22,803 bases of DNA from a virus. The notes below the pieces were generated by a model. That model worked only from the letters and a program-made list of their open reading frames with translations, ran no database searches and was not told the origin of the DNA. The stretch spans positions 1-22,803 of the IMG/VR virus record IMGVR_UViG_3300014914_000043; one strand, given 5' to 3'. Made by a program: the position numbers and the translations under genes. Of the stretch, positions 13,221 through 21,821 are shown piece after piece (the first letter of the stretch is position 1; the number at the start of each line of letters is the position of its first letter).

Positions 13221-15356
13221 CTACGTAGGAACTACGTCCCTTACTGCGTTAGGGTGCCACTTCCATGGAGTAAGAACATAATGTTTATCTTTTAGTGATA
13301 TTATAGTCTGCTCTCCGTTATGGTCTGTATTGTCTATAATGAACTTGATTTTTGCTTTATTATATCCCATCATGTTATATGCATATAATTTTGTAGCGCA
13401 ATACACACGTACTAGTTCCGTTCTAGCGAGAATCTCCATATTCAGTAATATTCTACGTTCTTTGTCTACGAATGTCTGGTATTTTTCGTCGTCATTCACA
13501 ACTTCTCTAATGTTTTTCACTGATTCATCTATTACGCTAAAGAGCTTATTTTTAAGTAATTTCAGTACGTCCGCGTGTGCCAACTTGTCTACTTTAGGAT
13601 TTTTACCTTCATATTCCGTAACAACATCATGTATTGCCTTCTTAATAACTACTGAAGAATATGCTATTAAGTAATGTTTTAGAGCAGTTTTAACCTTAGA
13701 ATATGACGCATTATTACCTGCCAATACGTCGTCCATTAACGGTAGCACTATACCTTTAAACACGCTGGCAGCATGGTATACATTAAGAGAGTCAAGAAAC
13801 TTTCTAGCTTCATCATTTAAGACATCCTGGAATTTGAGCTCCTCTAAAGTGATTTCGTCTGCTTTCCTTCCCGGCGCTTCTTTTGCTCCATATTGATTTC
13901 TTGGCATCTGTTGTGTCTGCAAAAACTCAGATAACGACTCGTCTCTAGCAATTGATACAGACTGCGGCAACTTAAACATATATGTGTACGTTTTCCATAA
14001 GTCATCATCTGAGTATGGTAACTTACCTAAATATTCCTTCCTGAATTCATCTATAGTTATGCCATTAGCTTGTAACAGCATTAATCCATGGTTTTCGATA
14101 CTCTGTCTCCATTCAATATCTATTTCTGGAATGTATATCTCTACTTTGTTTTCATCATTTATTTCCTTCTTTACCATTTTCGTTTGAACAAGTATCTCTT
14201 TCAGTAAGAAATGATCCAAATATAATTTAACCGTATTTAAGAGACTTTTCGCTATCATGACTAGATTTCTCGCTACAATGGTTCCTGTTGCTCTATTTGC
14301 AGTTGCTGCTTCTCCGAAAGATATAGCAGACAATCCTAATCCTGTATATACTCTTGTTTTAAAGTATTCAAGGTATTGTATTACATTAGGTATTCTCGAA
14401 TTACCTTGATCTATTACTTTCAACGTCCATGCATCTGTCGTTATTAATGCGCCGTGACTAACTTTATCTTCAACAGTATCATACATCTTATCCACTTGTG
14501 CTTCTGCTTCTAGCATATCCATTCCTTCTGTTGACAATTGCAGATGGTATAACGGAACAATATGCTGGAATAATAGATTATATACGTCTTCTTCTATTCT
14601 TCTTAATATAACGACATCGTCCATAACCGCTAACAGTGACGGGATCGCCCACATAAGAGTAGAGATACCGCCAAACTTAATATGTATAATATCTTCCTTT
14701 GGTATTTTAGTATCATAATCTACTACGTAACTTACTCTTTCCTTTCCTACTCTGACTTCTCGTACAGGGTGGTAGAACAATACATTACCTCTCTTATCAG
14801 TAACTATTGCAATATTGGTAGGAGTAATTATCTCTATTCCAGCTATTTTATCTACAGGCTTTCCGTCCACATATATCTTAGAGGCGTCGTCTGTAGGTAC
14901 TCGTAATTTTCTTATAAATACATTGTTAAAAGTAGCTACGTGAGTTAATACATTCTTGAAGAATACTTCAAATACGGTATCTGAATTATCGCAAATATGT
15001 TCTAACTCTTTCTTAACGGCTTCTAAATATTTCTTATTCCTGGAACTAAGACCTACTCCATTTATCAATGCAGTTTCTACTACCATATCAATAGCTCTTC
15101 TAATTATAGAGTCGTTATAATACATATATGGTACGTCTACTAAACCTTTAGGAGGATAATGAATAAACCACTTCTTTTCCCTATTATACGAATTTCTTGG
15201 AAGTCCATAATACTCTGTATAGATACCGAGATTTTGATTAAGTTCTCTATTATATAGTGATCCAAATTCCAATCTCTTTAAGAGTGTTTTCTTCTTCTCT
15301 TTAACTTTATTTTGATCTTCATTAACTGAAAACATCATATCTGTTAATTTACCCAT
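13221..15356 (-). CDS. Portal protein with C-terminal MuF/gp7-like domain
   Basis: The portal is the dodecameric ring at one capsid vertex through which DNA enters and leaves. Typical portal features are visible: an N-terminal region leading to the stem, a long helical stem/wing core, and the glycine-rich GEAATANRATGTIVARNL region at residues 349-366 that is widespread in phage portals. The protein is long (711 residues). From about 640 it carries an extra domain with the marks of SPP1 gp7/Mu gpF head-morphogenesis proteins: R645-T-E, then 'MMGYNKAK', then a DNTDHNG segment, and finally TPWKWHPNAVRDVVP at the C-terminus, which matches the usual 'P-P-x-H-P-N-C-R-C' ending without its cysteines. 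The ATG at 15356 follows the upstream TAA directly, with a GGAGG ribosome site five bases away. The gene ends at 13221, and a promoter-bearing gap follows. Confidence 0.92.
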   Translation of the reverse strand: MGKLTDMMFSVNEDQNKVKEKKKTLLKRLEFGSLYNRELNQNLGIYTEYYGLPRNSYNREKKWFIHYPPKGLVDVPYMYYNDSIIRRAIDMVVETALINGVGLSSRNKKYLEAVKKELEHICDNSDTVFEVFFKNVLTHVATFNNVFIRKLRVPTDDASKIYVDGKPVDKIAGIEIITPTNIAIVTDKRGNVLFYHPVREVRVGKERVSYVVDYDTKIPKEDIIHIKFGGISTLMWAIPSLLAVMDDVVILRRIEEDVYNLLFQHIVPLYHLQLSTEGMDMLEAEAQVDKMYDTVEDKVSHGALITTDAWTLKVIDQGNSRIPNVIQYLEYFKTRVYTGLGLSAISFGEAATANRATGTIVARNLVMIAKSLLNTVKLYLDHFLLKEILVQTKMVKKEINDENKVEIYIPEIDIEWRQSIENHGLMLLQANGITIDEFRKEYLGKLPYSDDDLWKTYTYMFKLPQSVSIARDESLSEFLQTQQMPRNQYGAKEAPGRKADEITLEELKFQDVLNDEARKFLDSLNVYHAASVFKGIVLPLMDDVLAGNNASYSKVKTALKHYLIAYSSVVIKKAIHDVVTEYEGKNPKVDKLAHADVLKLLKNKLFSVIDESVKNIREVVNDDEKYQTFVDKERRILLNMEILARTELVRVYCATKLYAYNMMGYNKAKIKFIIDNTDHNGEQTIISLKDKHYVLTPWKWHPNAVRDVVPT

Positions 15357-17456
15357 TTATTCCTCCATAAGTTTTCTATATTCTTCTACAGAAGCAGACG
15401 CTCCACATTCTCCAAACACATCGAGTATATCATCTATATTATAATCAATACTTTCCTTAGAAACAACTGCACCAGTCCGCGGGTCTCTATTAAACATACT
15501 GACTATCTCCTCATCCGAGAAACCTGCTTCCTTTAATGTCGATACAATTGGTTCAGTTTTAGCCTTCTCATCTATATATTGTTTCAATTCTTCATTTGTC
15601 AGTTCTTTATACCTATCCACATCGTCACCATCTGTCAAAGCACTCATTTGTCCAGCCTCTTTTATATCTTTCAATGTATCTGTATCTATACAATTAATTA
15701 AGAATTCTATATTAGAAAGTGCAGGATCCAGATACACCAAACCTAATAGTTTATCTAACTTTTGAAGGATATCTGACAGATATGTAAGCTTTATAATCTT
15801 TATGATCATGTCGGCAGACTTATCTGCTATTTTCATCTTACTAAGAACCCATACAAGGGCATCTCTAGCAAGTTTAGTTATAGTATCATACATATGACTA
15901 TACGCATCTATTATCCAACTAACGAAATTGTTCCATGCAAGACATTCACGTAATACCCTCGATATCTGATCATTCTTCGTAAATTTCATTCTATACAAAA
16001 GTTTGATAAATGGATCTGAAGCTTTAACTGCTTGTAGTACTACCGTTAATGCCGACACTAATGCTGCAACAACTGCTAGAAGGAATTCTTGAAGAATTTC
16101 AGTAAGATTCGGTAACGATATATTCATCGTCATCTTTTCAAGATTTATAACACCTCTAACTATAAGTCTTACGGACCTCAATGTATTTCTAAGCTTATTA
16201 ATAGCTTCTTTGCTTGGATACTGTCCATGTGTAGCTAACATGGATGAAAGTAAATTTCTAATAAGACAACATGCTACAGCTTTATCCTTCATTAGATAAT
16301 GTAAGGTCTTTTCTATTTTATTAAACAAATTGTCCAATCTTTTCATAAGCTCATAGAAATCTGCAGCGATTAAGTGATCGGTAGACGTAGAATATCCTCC
16401 TAATCTATTCTTAGGAGAATATCCTTTCGCGATTGGATCTAATGCCTTTTCAGAATGACCTAATAGTTTTTCTCCGAATCTGAATATATCATATAATGAT
16501 AACCCAGCAGAGTATGCCTCATTATCTAATTCTCCATTTACTTTATTCTTAAATCTTGATATTATACCAAGAGCACGTTGTCTACACCTAGCTGGAGGAC
16601 CATAATGAAAGGTATTATATAGCATATCATTGAATTCTGTTTCCATTCCCTTTATTAAATCGGATTCTTCTAATGGAACAATATCTTCCTTTTCGTCATC
16701 CCATTTATATTCTCTTTTGTCCCAGCACTTCTTCTGCAAATACACAGGTACAGGAACGGATATCCATCCTTTTATTGGTACCTTATATCTACATTCCTGA
16801 AATACTCTGTCTGGAACGTTAAGTTCAAGTCCTATATCGAATGGTAATTTTTCCTTTAGTATATAGAATACTTTTATTAATGGAGCCGCAACTGACATAA
16901 CGAGTCCACTAATAGGCCACTTTGCTAACGATAATAATACTTTAAGCACCAAATATAAAGCGTATTCTATAACATATAAGAATACTAACTTAAATACGTC
17001 TACTGTAGAGCTATTCTTTAGAGCTTCATCTAAGTTCGAATACTGACATTCAGAGACCTCTGAACCCTTAATATTACATTCGCTATCATAACTTTTCTTG
17101 TTTAATTTAATATACACTTTATTATCTACTATCGAATGGTAGACTACTTCATATGGATCTATAACTGATTCTCCTATTAATTCTTTTGCCTTCTTATAGT
17201 CTTCAAATGTTTCTCCGTTATCGGTCTTAATATGTTTAAATGCTTCTGAAAATAGGTTATTTATTTTGGAAGCTTTCTCTTTGAGAGAGGATAATAGATC
17301 CAGTAATTTATCTAGATTACTATCTATTTCGCTCTCAAACTTTTCAACTCGTTCTTGTTGTTCTTTTTCTGCGCTTCCGTAATCAGTTATACTTATTTGC
17401 TTCTGTATCCATTCTATTATAGGTCGTTTAGTAATATCATGTATGTTCTTATTCAC
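15357..17456 (-). CDS. Large helical protein with two hydrophobic blocks, unknown function
   Basis: I do not recognise this 699-residue protein. It starts with GTG at 17456, overlapping the terminase TAG by one base behind a strong AGGAGGT ribosome site, and ends in TAA directly before the portal ATG. The N-terminus (about 30-75) looks like a coiled coil. Residues 153-200 are a long hydrophobic block (VFKLVFLYVIEYALYLVLKV onward) and residues 450-480 a second one (EILQEFLLAVVAALVSALTV). The middle contains many cysteines (ECNIKG, ECRYKV, KKCWDK, PARCRQR, ACCLIR). The C-terminal 100 residues are acidic. Terminase and portal are usually adjacent, so an insertion here is unusual. Its character (large, helical, membrane-active segments) resembles proteins carried in the head and ejected with DNA. 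This is inference, and a membrane-anchored assembly factor is another option. Confidence 0.85.
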   Translation of the reverse strand: MNKNIHDITKRPIIEWIQKQISITDYGSAEKEQQERVEKFESEIDSNLDKLLDLLSSLKEKASKINNLFSEAFKHIKTDNGETFEDYKKAKELIGESVIDPYEVVYHSIVDNKVYIKLNKKSYDSECNIKGSEVSECQYSNLDEALKNSSTVDVFKLVFLYVIEYALYLVLKVLLSLAKWPISGLVMSVAAPLIKVFYILKEKLPFDIGLELNVPDRVFQECRYKVPIKGWISVPVPVYLQKKCWDKREYKWDDEKEDIVPLEESDLIKGMETEFNDMLYNTFHYGPPARCRQRALGIISRFKNKVNGELDNEAYSAGLSLYDIFRFGEKLLGHSEKALDPIAKGYSPKNRLGGYSTSTDHLIAADFYELMKRLDNLFNKIEKTLHYLMKDKAVACCLIRNLLSSMLATHGQYPSKEAINKLRNTLRSVRLIVRGVINLEKMTMNISLPNLTEILQEFLLAVVAALVSALTVVLQAVKASDPFIKLLYRMKFTKNDQISRVLRECLAWNNFVSWIIDAYSHMYDTITKLARDALVWVLSKMKIADKSADMIIKIIKLTYLSDILQKLDKLLGLVYLDPALSNIEFLINCIDTDTLKDIKEAGQMSALTDGDDVDRYKELTNEELKQYIDEKAKTEPIVSTLKEAGFSDEEIVSMFNRDPRTGAVVSKESIDYNIDDILDVFGECGASASVEEYRKLMEE

Positions 17457-19504
17457 TAAAACCTCCTAAATGATCGTCTTATACGTCTTCTGCCTACAAA
17501 ATTACGTTTTCTAAAAATGTTATTTTTATGTTTATCGTGCAATATTTCGTCAAAACTATCATAATTCCTTTTCTTAGAATCTGGACCAGGATCTATACGA
17601 TACTCGTAATCGTATATTCCTTCCTCTTCTACGATATCCTTCATCATTGGCCCACGTTTCTCCACTCCAGGTATCAATGTGCTACTCTCCGCCGTATTTA
17701 TTTCCCTATCCACTTCAGAATCCGAATCTATATACCTAAATCTTAAAGTCTTGAAAGGATTTACCATACCTGTTCTATGCCTAGGAGAAAATATACTAAA
17801 ATTATCCATGTATCCGTATACTGCCAACATTAACGCCGTAACTGAGTGACAATTTTCATCTTCGAAAACTGGAATATGACTAGTAGACTTTTTTCTTTTA
17901 AATTCTCTTAACTCGTCTACAATACGTCCAATCTCATTCTCCTCTTCTGGTATCTCTAATATGTTCTCGGCTAACACTCTAGCTAGAAAATCTACCATTA
18001 ATGGTTTAGGATGCTTCTTGACAAGAATTTTTCTCGTCGGACTCCATATCTCAACTGGTTTTGAGAAATCTATAATCACCAATTTTTTATGTAGATCCAT
18101 TCCTCTCTGTTTTGACAACAACATTAGATCTTCAACAGCTACATCACCATATCCTTTATCTACATATATATACTTCGGACGAAATTTATCGTACAATGCA
18201 ATTATTCTCTTCATGCTTTCTTGGTTCTTATACCTCTCTTCCATTACTATCTCATGCGCTACCACTCTGAATTTCTTCTTCTTATTGTCCCGTTCCAAAA
18301 CTACAATTCTATCTCCATTTTGTGGCGTATTCCAGTCTATCCCTATTATATATATACTTTCTTTCTTAGGAATTATATCTCTATATGAATATTTTTTAAT
18401 AGCAGCATCTATAAACTTATGAGAGAATACACCTTCTACTTCATCGCTAAAACTAGCAAGATATTCTCTTTCGTATATCCATGGATTTTTAGCATGTAAC
18501 TTTCTATAGAATAGGTCTCTTTCTCTTGACCAATTAGGATTGGCTTCATGTACTGTTAAATGTTTAACCCAAAATCCTAATTCAGGTTTTGTTTGTGTAT
18601 CGTAAAAGAATCCGCGCTTACCAGACGGAGTAGAAGATACTATGAGTTGCATCTGTTCGGCACCAGATGTCAATGCAAGAATAGCACCAAGAGTTTCGTC
18701 ACTCATATAATCTACCTCATCAAGTATCATTATATCTGCATCTGCGCCCCTGACTGTAGTACCTTTTGTGCTTCTTTCAGCAGTAGTAAACCCTCTTATA
18801 GTACTGCCATTCTTGAACTTTATTTCGTATGGAGAGCGTCTCCTAAATACAGTTATAGAAGAGCTTATTATATCGGAATCATGTATCATATTACCTATCA
18901 TTTCCCACAAAACACGTACCTGAGACTCGTAAGGCGTAATAAGCACTATGTTAACAGCTTCAGTAGTACTTGCTTTCCACAACGAAAAAACTGCTAACGT
19001 AACAGACTTACCACACCTTCTAGCGATACGTAACGATACTTTATCGTTTAATTTCATTGCCATTAAGACTTCTTTTTGCCAGGGTCTTAATCTTAATGGT
19101 TTGTTAGGGTTTTTCGGATCACGTAGAATATGTTCAGCCCAACGTACTGGATTAGAAAATATTTTATAATATTTTTCTATGTCTCGTTTTGTAAGTCCTT
19201 TAAATATTTTTTTATCTACAAATCTTATAGACGATAGGTTTTTGTCATTTATATCCGTTCTTTCTTTAGCTATTGTATTGTCATCCAAATACCACGATAA
19301 CAATTCAACTTCTATGTCATATGCATTTGTATAATCTCCAGTCATTAAAAATTCATTCAATCTCTTAACTATACTCTTAATAGTAGAAATTTTATGCCTA
19401 CCCCGAAGGTGTTCGCTTATCTCCTCTGGCGGCATATGTAAATTTTTTATAATAAATCTTAATTCTTCTATGTTAAATGAGCTATATAATACTGGTATCT
19501 TCAT
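17456..19504 (-). CDS. terL: Terminase large subunit (packaging ATPase and nuclease)
   Basis: This is the motor that translocates DNA into the procapsid through the portal and cuts the concatemer. The ATPase domain is clear. A Walker A-type motif (ARRCGKSV) is at residues 161-168, Walker B (IMILDEVD) at 258-265 with D262 and E263, and a coupling motif (IVSSTPSG) at 288-295. The RNase H-like nuclease domain shows D390 (IIGIDWN) and D449 (YIYVDKGYGD). The usual third acidic residue, expected in an 'H-x-V-D-A-L' setting, appears as H553-S-V-T-A-L, so T556 replaces it, with D549 and E550 nearby. Residues 1-60 look like a helix-turn-helix (EEISEHLRGRHKISTIKSIV), a small-terminase-like extra. The C-terminus beyond about residue 570 is an extension ending in an Arg-rich tail. 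The ATG abuts the upstream TAA, with an AGGAG ribosome site. The stop overlaps the next GTG start as TAGTG. Confidence 0.95.
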   Translation of the reverse strand: MKIPVLYSSFNIEELRFIIKNLHMPPEEISEHLRGRHKISTIKSIVKRLNEFLMTGDYTNAYDIEVELLSWYLDDNTIAKERTDINDKNLSSIRFVDKKIFKGLTKRDIEKYYKIFSNPVRWAEHILRDPKNPNKPLRLRPWQKEVLMAMKLNDKVSLRIARRCGKSVTLAVFSLWKASTTEAVNIVLITPYESQVRVLWEMIGNMIHDSDIISSSITVFRRRSPYEIKFKNGSTIRGFTTAERSTKGTTVRGADADIMILDEVDYMSDETLGAILALTSGAEQMQLIVSSTPSGKRGFFYDTQTKPELGFWVKHLTVHEANPNWSRERDLFYRKLHAKNPWIYEREYLASFSDEVEGVFSHKFIDAAIKKYSYRDIIPKKESIYIIGIDWNTPQNGDRIVVLERDNKKKKFRVVAHEIVMEERYKNQESMKRIIALYDKFRPKYIYVDKGYGDVAVEDLMLLSKQRGMDLHKKLVIIDFSKPVEIWSPTRKILVKKHPKPLMVDFLARVLAENILEIPEEENEIGRIVDELREFKRKKSTSHIPVFEDENCHSVTALMLAVYGYMDNFSIFSPRHRTGMVNPFKTLRFRYIDSDSEVDREINTAESSTLIPGVEKRGPMMKDIVEEEGIYDYEYRIDPGPDSKKRNYDSFDEILHDKHKNNIFRKRNFVGRRRIRRSFRRF

Positions 19505-20596
19505 TTATCTCCTAACAAGACCATGCATTATTCCTGCTTCGTTCCCCATATACATTCTTGCGTTCACTCCTATGTTCTGCATTGCCTGTAGCGCACGTTG
19601 TCTTTCTGTTGCGGCTTGCTGTGTCATATATGCCGAATATAATCTGCCTCCGAATTCTGTAGCATTCATCGTCTCAGCTACGTGAGACGTTACTCCTCTA
19701 AAAAATTCGTATGTTCCAAATATTGCTTTATTCATTGCACTGGATACGGTATATATATCAAATGCTACCGCTGCAGCTGTAGCAAATGGAGCTACTTTGG
19801 CTATGAACTTCCCTACTTGTCCTATACGGAATTTACTTAATGTCTCTGTAACCTTTTTGGCTGTCGCTTCTACGTTTGCACGTTTTATTGCCTGTCTTCC
19901 TCCTATTGCTTCTATGAATTCTTTTCCAGTTGCTCCGCTTTCTTCTATTTCTGCAAACGCTTTTATTAACGTTGTTTTCTTTCCGGTAGACTTAAATTTA
20001 GCAATAGCATCCATTACTTTTGCTCTTAGCTCTTGGTCTCCCGCTAACAATTTATATAACGTAGATGAGTCTTCAACAGGCTTTGCCGCACCAAGTGTTG
20101 TACCGGTAAAAAACGCTTTCATTTTTTCACCAAAAAAGATCTTATGTATTAATCCCTTTCCGGCTGCTTTTCCACTCACCTTCCCAAATAACACCTCTCC
20201 CAACTTTCCAATAATTGTATCCTCTCCTACTGTCATACCCATTAATCTACTAACTCCGCCTTCTGCAACTCTACCAATAAAGTTACTAGTTCTAGCAGCT
20301 GCTATTCCTCCATATCTAGTTATTTTCTCCGCTAGTCTATATAAATTCTTAGCTCCAAAAACTCCAGGCCATTTGAATTCTGCATAACCTGTAGCCCTCG
20401 CCATCTTTAACATATTGGCAAATCTACCAAGTCTGAAGGAAGTAGTAATGGCAACATATTTTACAGGATGTTTAAATGGATAAGATGCTATATCTTTTAC
20501 TGCATTCCTAATAACCTTTCGCATATACTGAGGACTATACCTATCCTCAGTATATTCAGCTGTATTTTGATCAGTAGTTCTTAAAGGCTGTGCCAT
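19505..20596 (-). CDS. Ala/Gly-rich helical protein, candidate internal virion protein
   Basis: This 363-residue protein is not recognised. Its ATG at 20596 overlaps the previous stop (TAATG), and its own stop directly abuts the terminase ATG. The sequence is basic and rich in Ala, Gly, Lys and Phe. It looks like a series of amphipathic helices, with a hydrophobic block near residues 268-292 (AKVAPFATAAAVAFDIYTVS). The C-terminal 50 residues hold a Gln/Ala/Arg-rich helix (QQAATERQRALQAMQ) followed by a Met-rich tail. Composition and position suggest a protein packed inside the capsid or associated with the portal vertex, but no catalytic motif is visible. A helper of DNA packaging is an alternative. 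Confidence 0.75.
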   Translation of the reverse strand: MAQPLRTTDQNTAEYTEDRYSPQYMRKVIRNAVKDIASYPFKHPVKYVAITTSFRLGRFANMLKMARATGYAEFKWPGVFGAKNLYRLAEKITRYGGIAAARTSNFIGRVAEGGVSRLMGMTVGEDTIIGKLGEVLFGKVSGKAAGKGLIHKIFFGEKMKAFFTGTTLGAAKPVEDSSTLYKLLAGDQELRAKVMDAIAKFKSTGKKTTLIKAFAEIEESGATGKEFIEAIGGRQAIKRANVEATAKKVTETLSKFRIGQVGKFIAKVAPFATAAAVAFDIYTVSSAMNKAIFGTYEFFRGVTSHVAETMNATEFGGRLYSAYMTQQAATERQRALQAMQNIGVNARMYMGNEAGIMHGLVRR

Positions 20597-20925
20597 TAGT
20601 AGTAATATCCTCTATGTCTAAGCTTATATAAAGATTGTACCAAATTATAAGTAGACTTATGTAATCTACTATATGTAGATGTATTGCCCCATACTGAGTA
20701 GGCAGTAGATACAGTCGGAACAGCCATCTTAACTCTAGAAACTGGACCTTCTTTTACTATCCTTGATCCTCTTTTAAAGGCTGACATACTTAGACCAAGG
20801 ACAGACACTGCAGCACTTCCAGTCAATACTATATTAGTAAGCCCTAACGCGGAAGCAGGGCTAACAAATGCTTTTAACATTGAAGTTACAGGTCTAGCAG
20901 CTACTCTTAGTATCCCAGTTCTCAT
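20596..20925 (-). CDS. Small basic protein with a hydrophobic segment, unknown function
   Basis: This is a 109-residue protein of unknown family. A good ribosome site (GGAGGAG) lies just before the ATG at 20925, which overlaps the upstream stop as TAATG. Residues about 20-50 (SPASALGLTNIVLTGSAAVS onward) are hydrophobic and Ser/Gly/Ala-rich. The rest is basic, and the C-terminus ends RHRGYYY. It shares the basic, small-residue-rich character of its two neighbours, so the three may form one functional group. A structural or membrane-interacting role is possible but nothing in the sequence proves it. Confidence 0.7.
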   Translation of the reverse strand: MRTGILRVAARPVTSMLKAFVSPASALGLTNIVLTGSAAVSVLGLSMSAFKRGSRIVKEGPVSRVKMAVPTVSTAYSVWGNTSTYSRLHKSTYNLVQSLYKLRHRGYYY

Positions 20926-21821
20926 TATACTCCTCCATTAGTTATGGCTCTTCTAAAATACATTTTAGCGTGATACGACGATGTCATCATGTGCCCTTTA
21001 TTCGGTCGCATACTAATAAGTTGAAACGACAATATATTAGCTTGTCTTATTGTAGGTTTTATAAAACTCTTGTTGTCCATTGCATTCACAGGTATATCAA
21101 TCTTAGATGACATCTCTCTATTCATATACATATACTCCATTCCCATTGCTACGTTTTTCATACCATTGAATCTAGAACCAAACGGAGTATATACATTACG
21201 ATATGCACCATTATATCCATTCCTCATAGATTCCATTAAATAATATCCCTCATTTCTACGAGGAATATGTTCTTTGTTATCTCCAGATATTACATTAGAA
21301 ATTTTCATTAAGATACTTCTACCTATCATTATAGCAGCAATGGCAGCCGCTACTTTACCAACTACTGCCCCTCCTCCAAATTTCTGTACTCCAGCTTTCA
21401 TAAGTTCTGCAAACTCCCTTAATGCGCTAGTAGTCTTAACTGTCTTTTCTGCTGTTTCTATTGCTTTTTCACTCCGGGAGAAAAGAGATTTAAAGATCCT
21501 TTTAATTCCACCTAAACTTCCTATTTTATATTCTTTTGCATATTCTTCTATATTTTCTAAATTAACTTCCCACTTTTTGATATTTGCCATTTTGTTTGCA
21601 GCTTTATGTACTATTTCACCGAATCCAAGATAATAGATTTCCGCTTCACTAGCTGGTCTACTATAATGAGGTTGTAGCCAACTCGGTATTTCTCTATTAT
21701 AAGTTACATTACGACGATTTCTATTCATATGAGATGCTATAGCATTTATAAGCGTACCTCTTTCTTGTTCTCCATATCCCATCCCGAAATCGTGTACAAA
21801 GTCTATTGGTCTAAACATCAC
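20925..21821 (-). CDS. Unrecognised protein with one hydrophobic segment, candidate internal virion protein
   Basis: I do not recognise this protein of about 298 residues. The longest frame begins with GTG at 21821, but an ATG follows directly at 21818, and either may be the start. Both overlap the end of the upstream gene, which suggests translational coupling. The N-terminal third is Tyr/Arg-rich. Residues 103-150 form a basic amphipathic stretch, and residues 149-178 are Gly/Ala/Ile-rich and hydrophobic enough to span or insert into a membrane (GAVVGKVAAAIAAIMIGRSI). The C-terminal part is rich in Met, Asn and Tyr. The next gene starts in a TAATG overlap. It lies with two other small hydrophobic proteins just before the terminase gene. 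This suggests a minor or internal virion protein, possibly acting during DNA ejection, but that is inference only. Confidence 0.75.
   Translation of the reverse strand: MMFRPIDFVHDFGMGYGEQERGTLINAIASHMNRNRRNVTYNREIPSWLQPHYSRPASEAEIYYLGFGEIVHKAANKMANIKKWEVNLENIEEYAKEYKIGSLGGIKRIFKSLFSRSEKAIETAEKTVKTTSALREFAELMKAGVQKFGGGAVVGKVAAAIAAIMIGRSILMKISNVISGDNKEHIPRRNEGYYLMESMRNGYNGAYRNVYTPFGSRFNGMKNVAMGMEYMYMNREMSSKIDIPVNAMDNKSFIKPTIRQANILSFQLISMRPNKGHMMTSSYHAKMYFRRAITNGGV

Noticed and set aside
19797-20387. Open plus-strand frame of 196 codons
   Set aside because: It is the antisense shadow of an Ala/Gly/Lys-rich minus-strand gene, has no ribosome site, and every neighbouring gene is on the minus strand.
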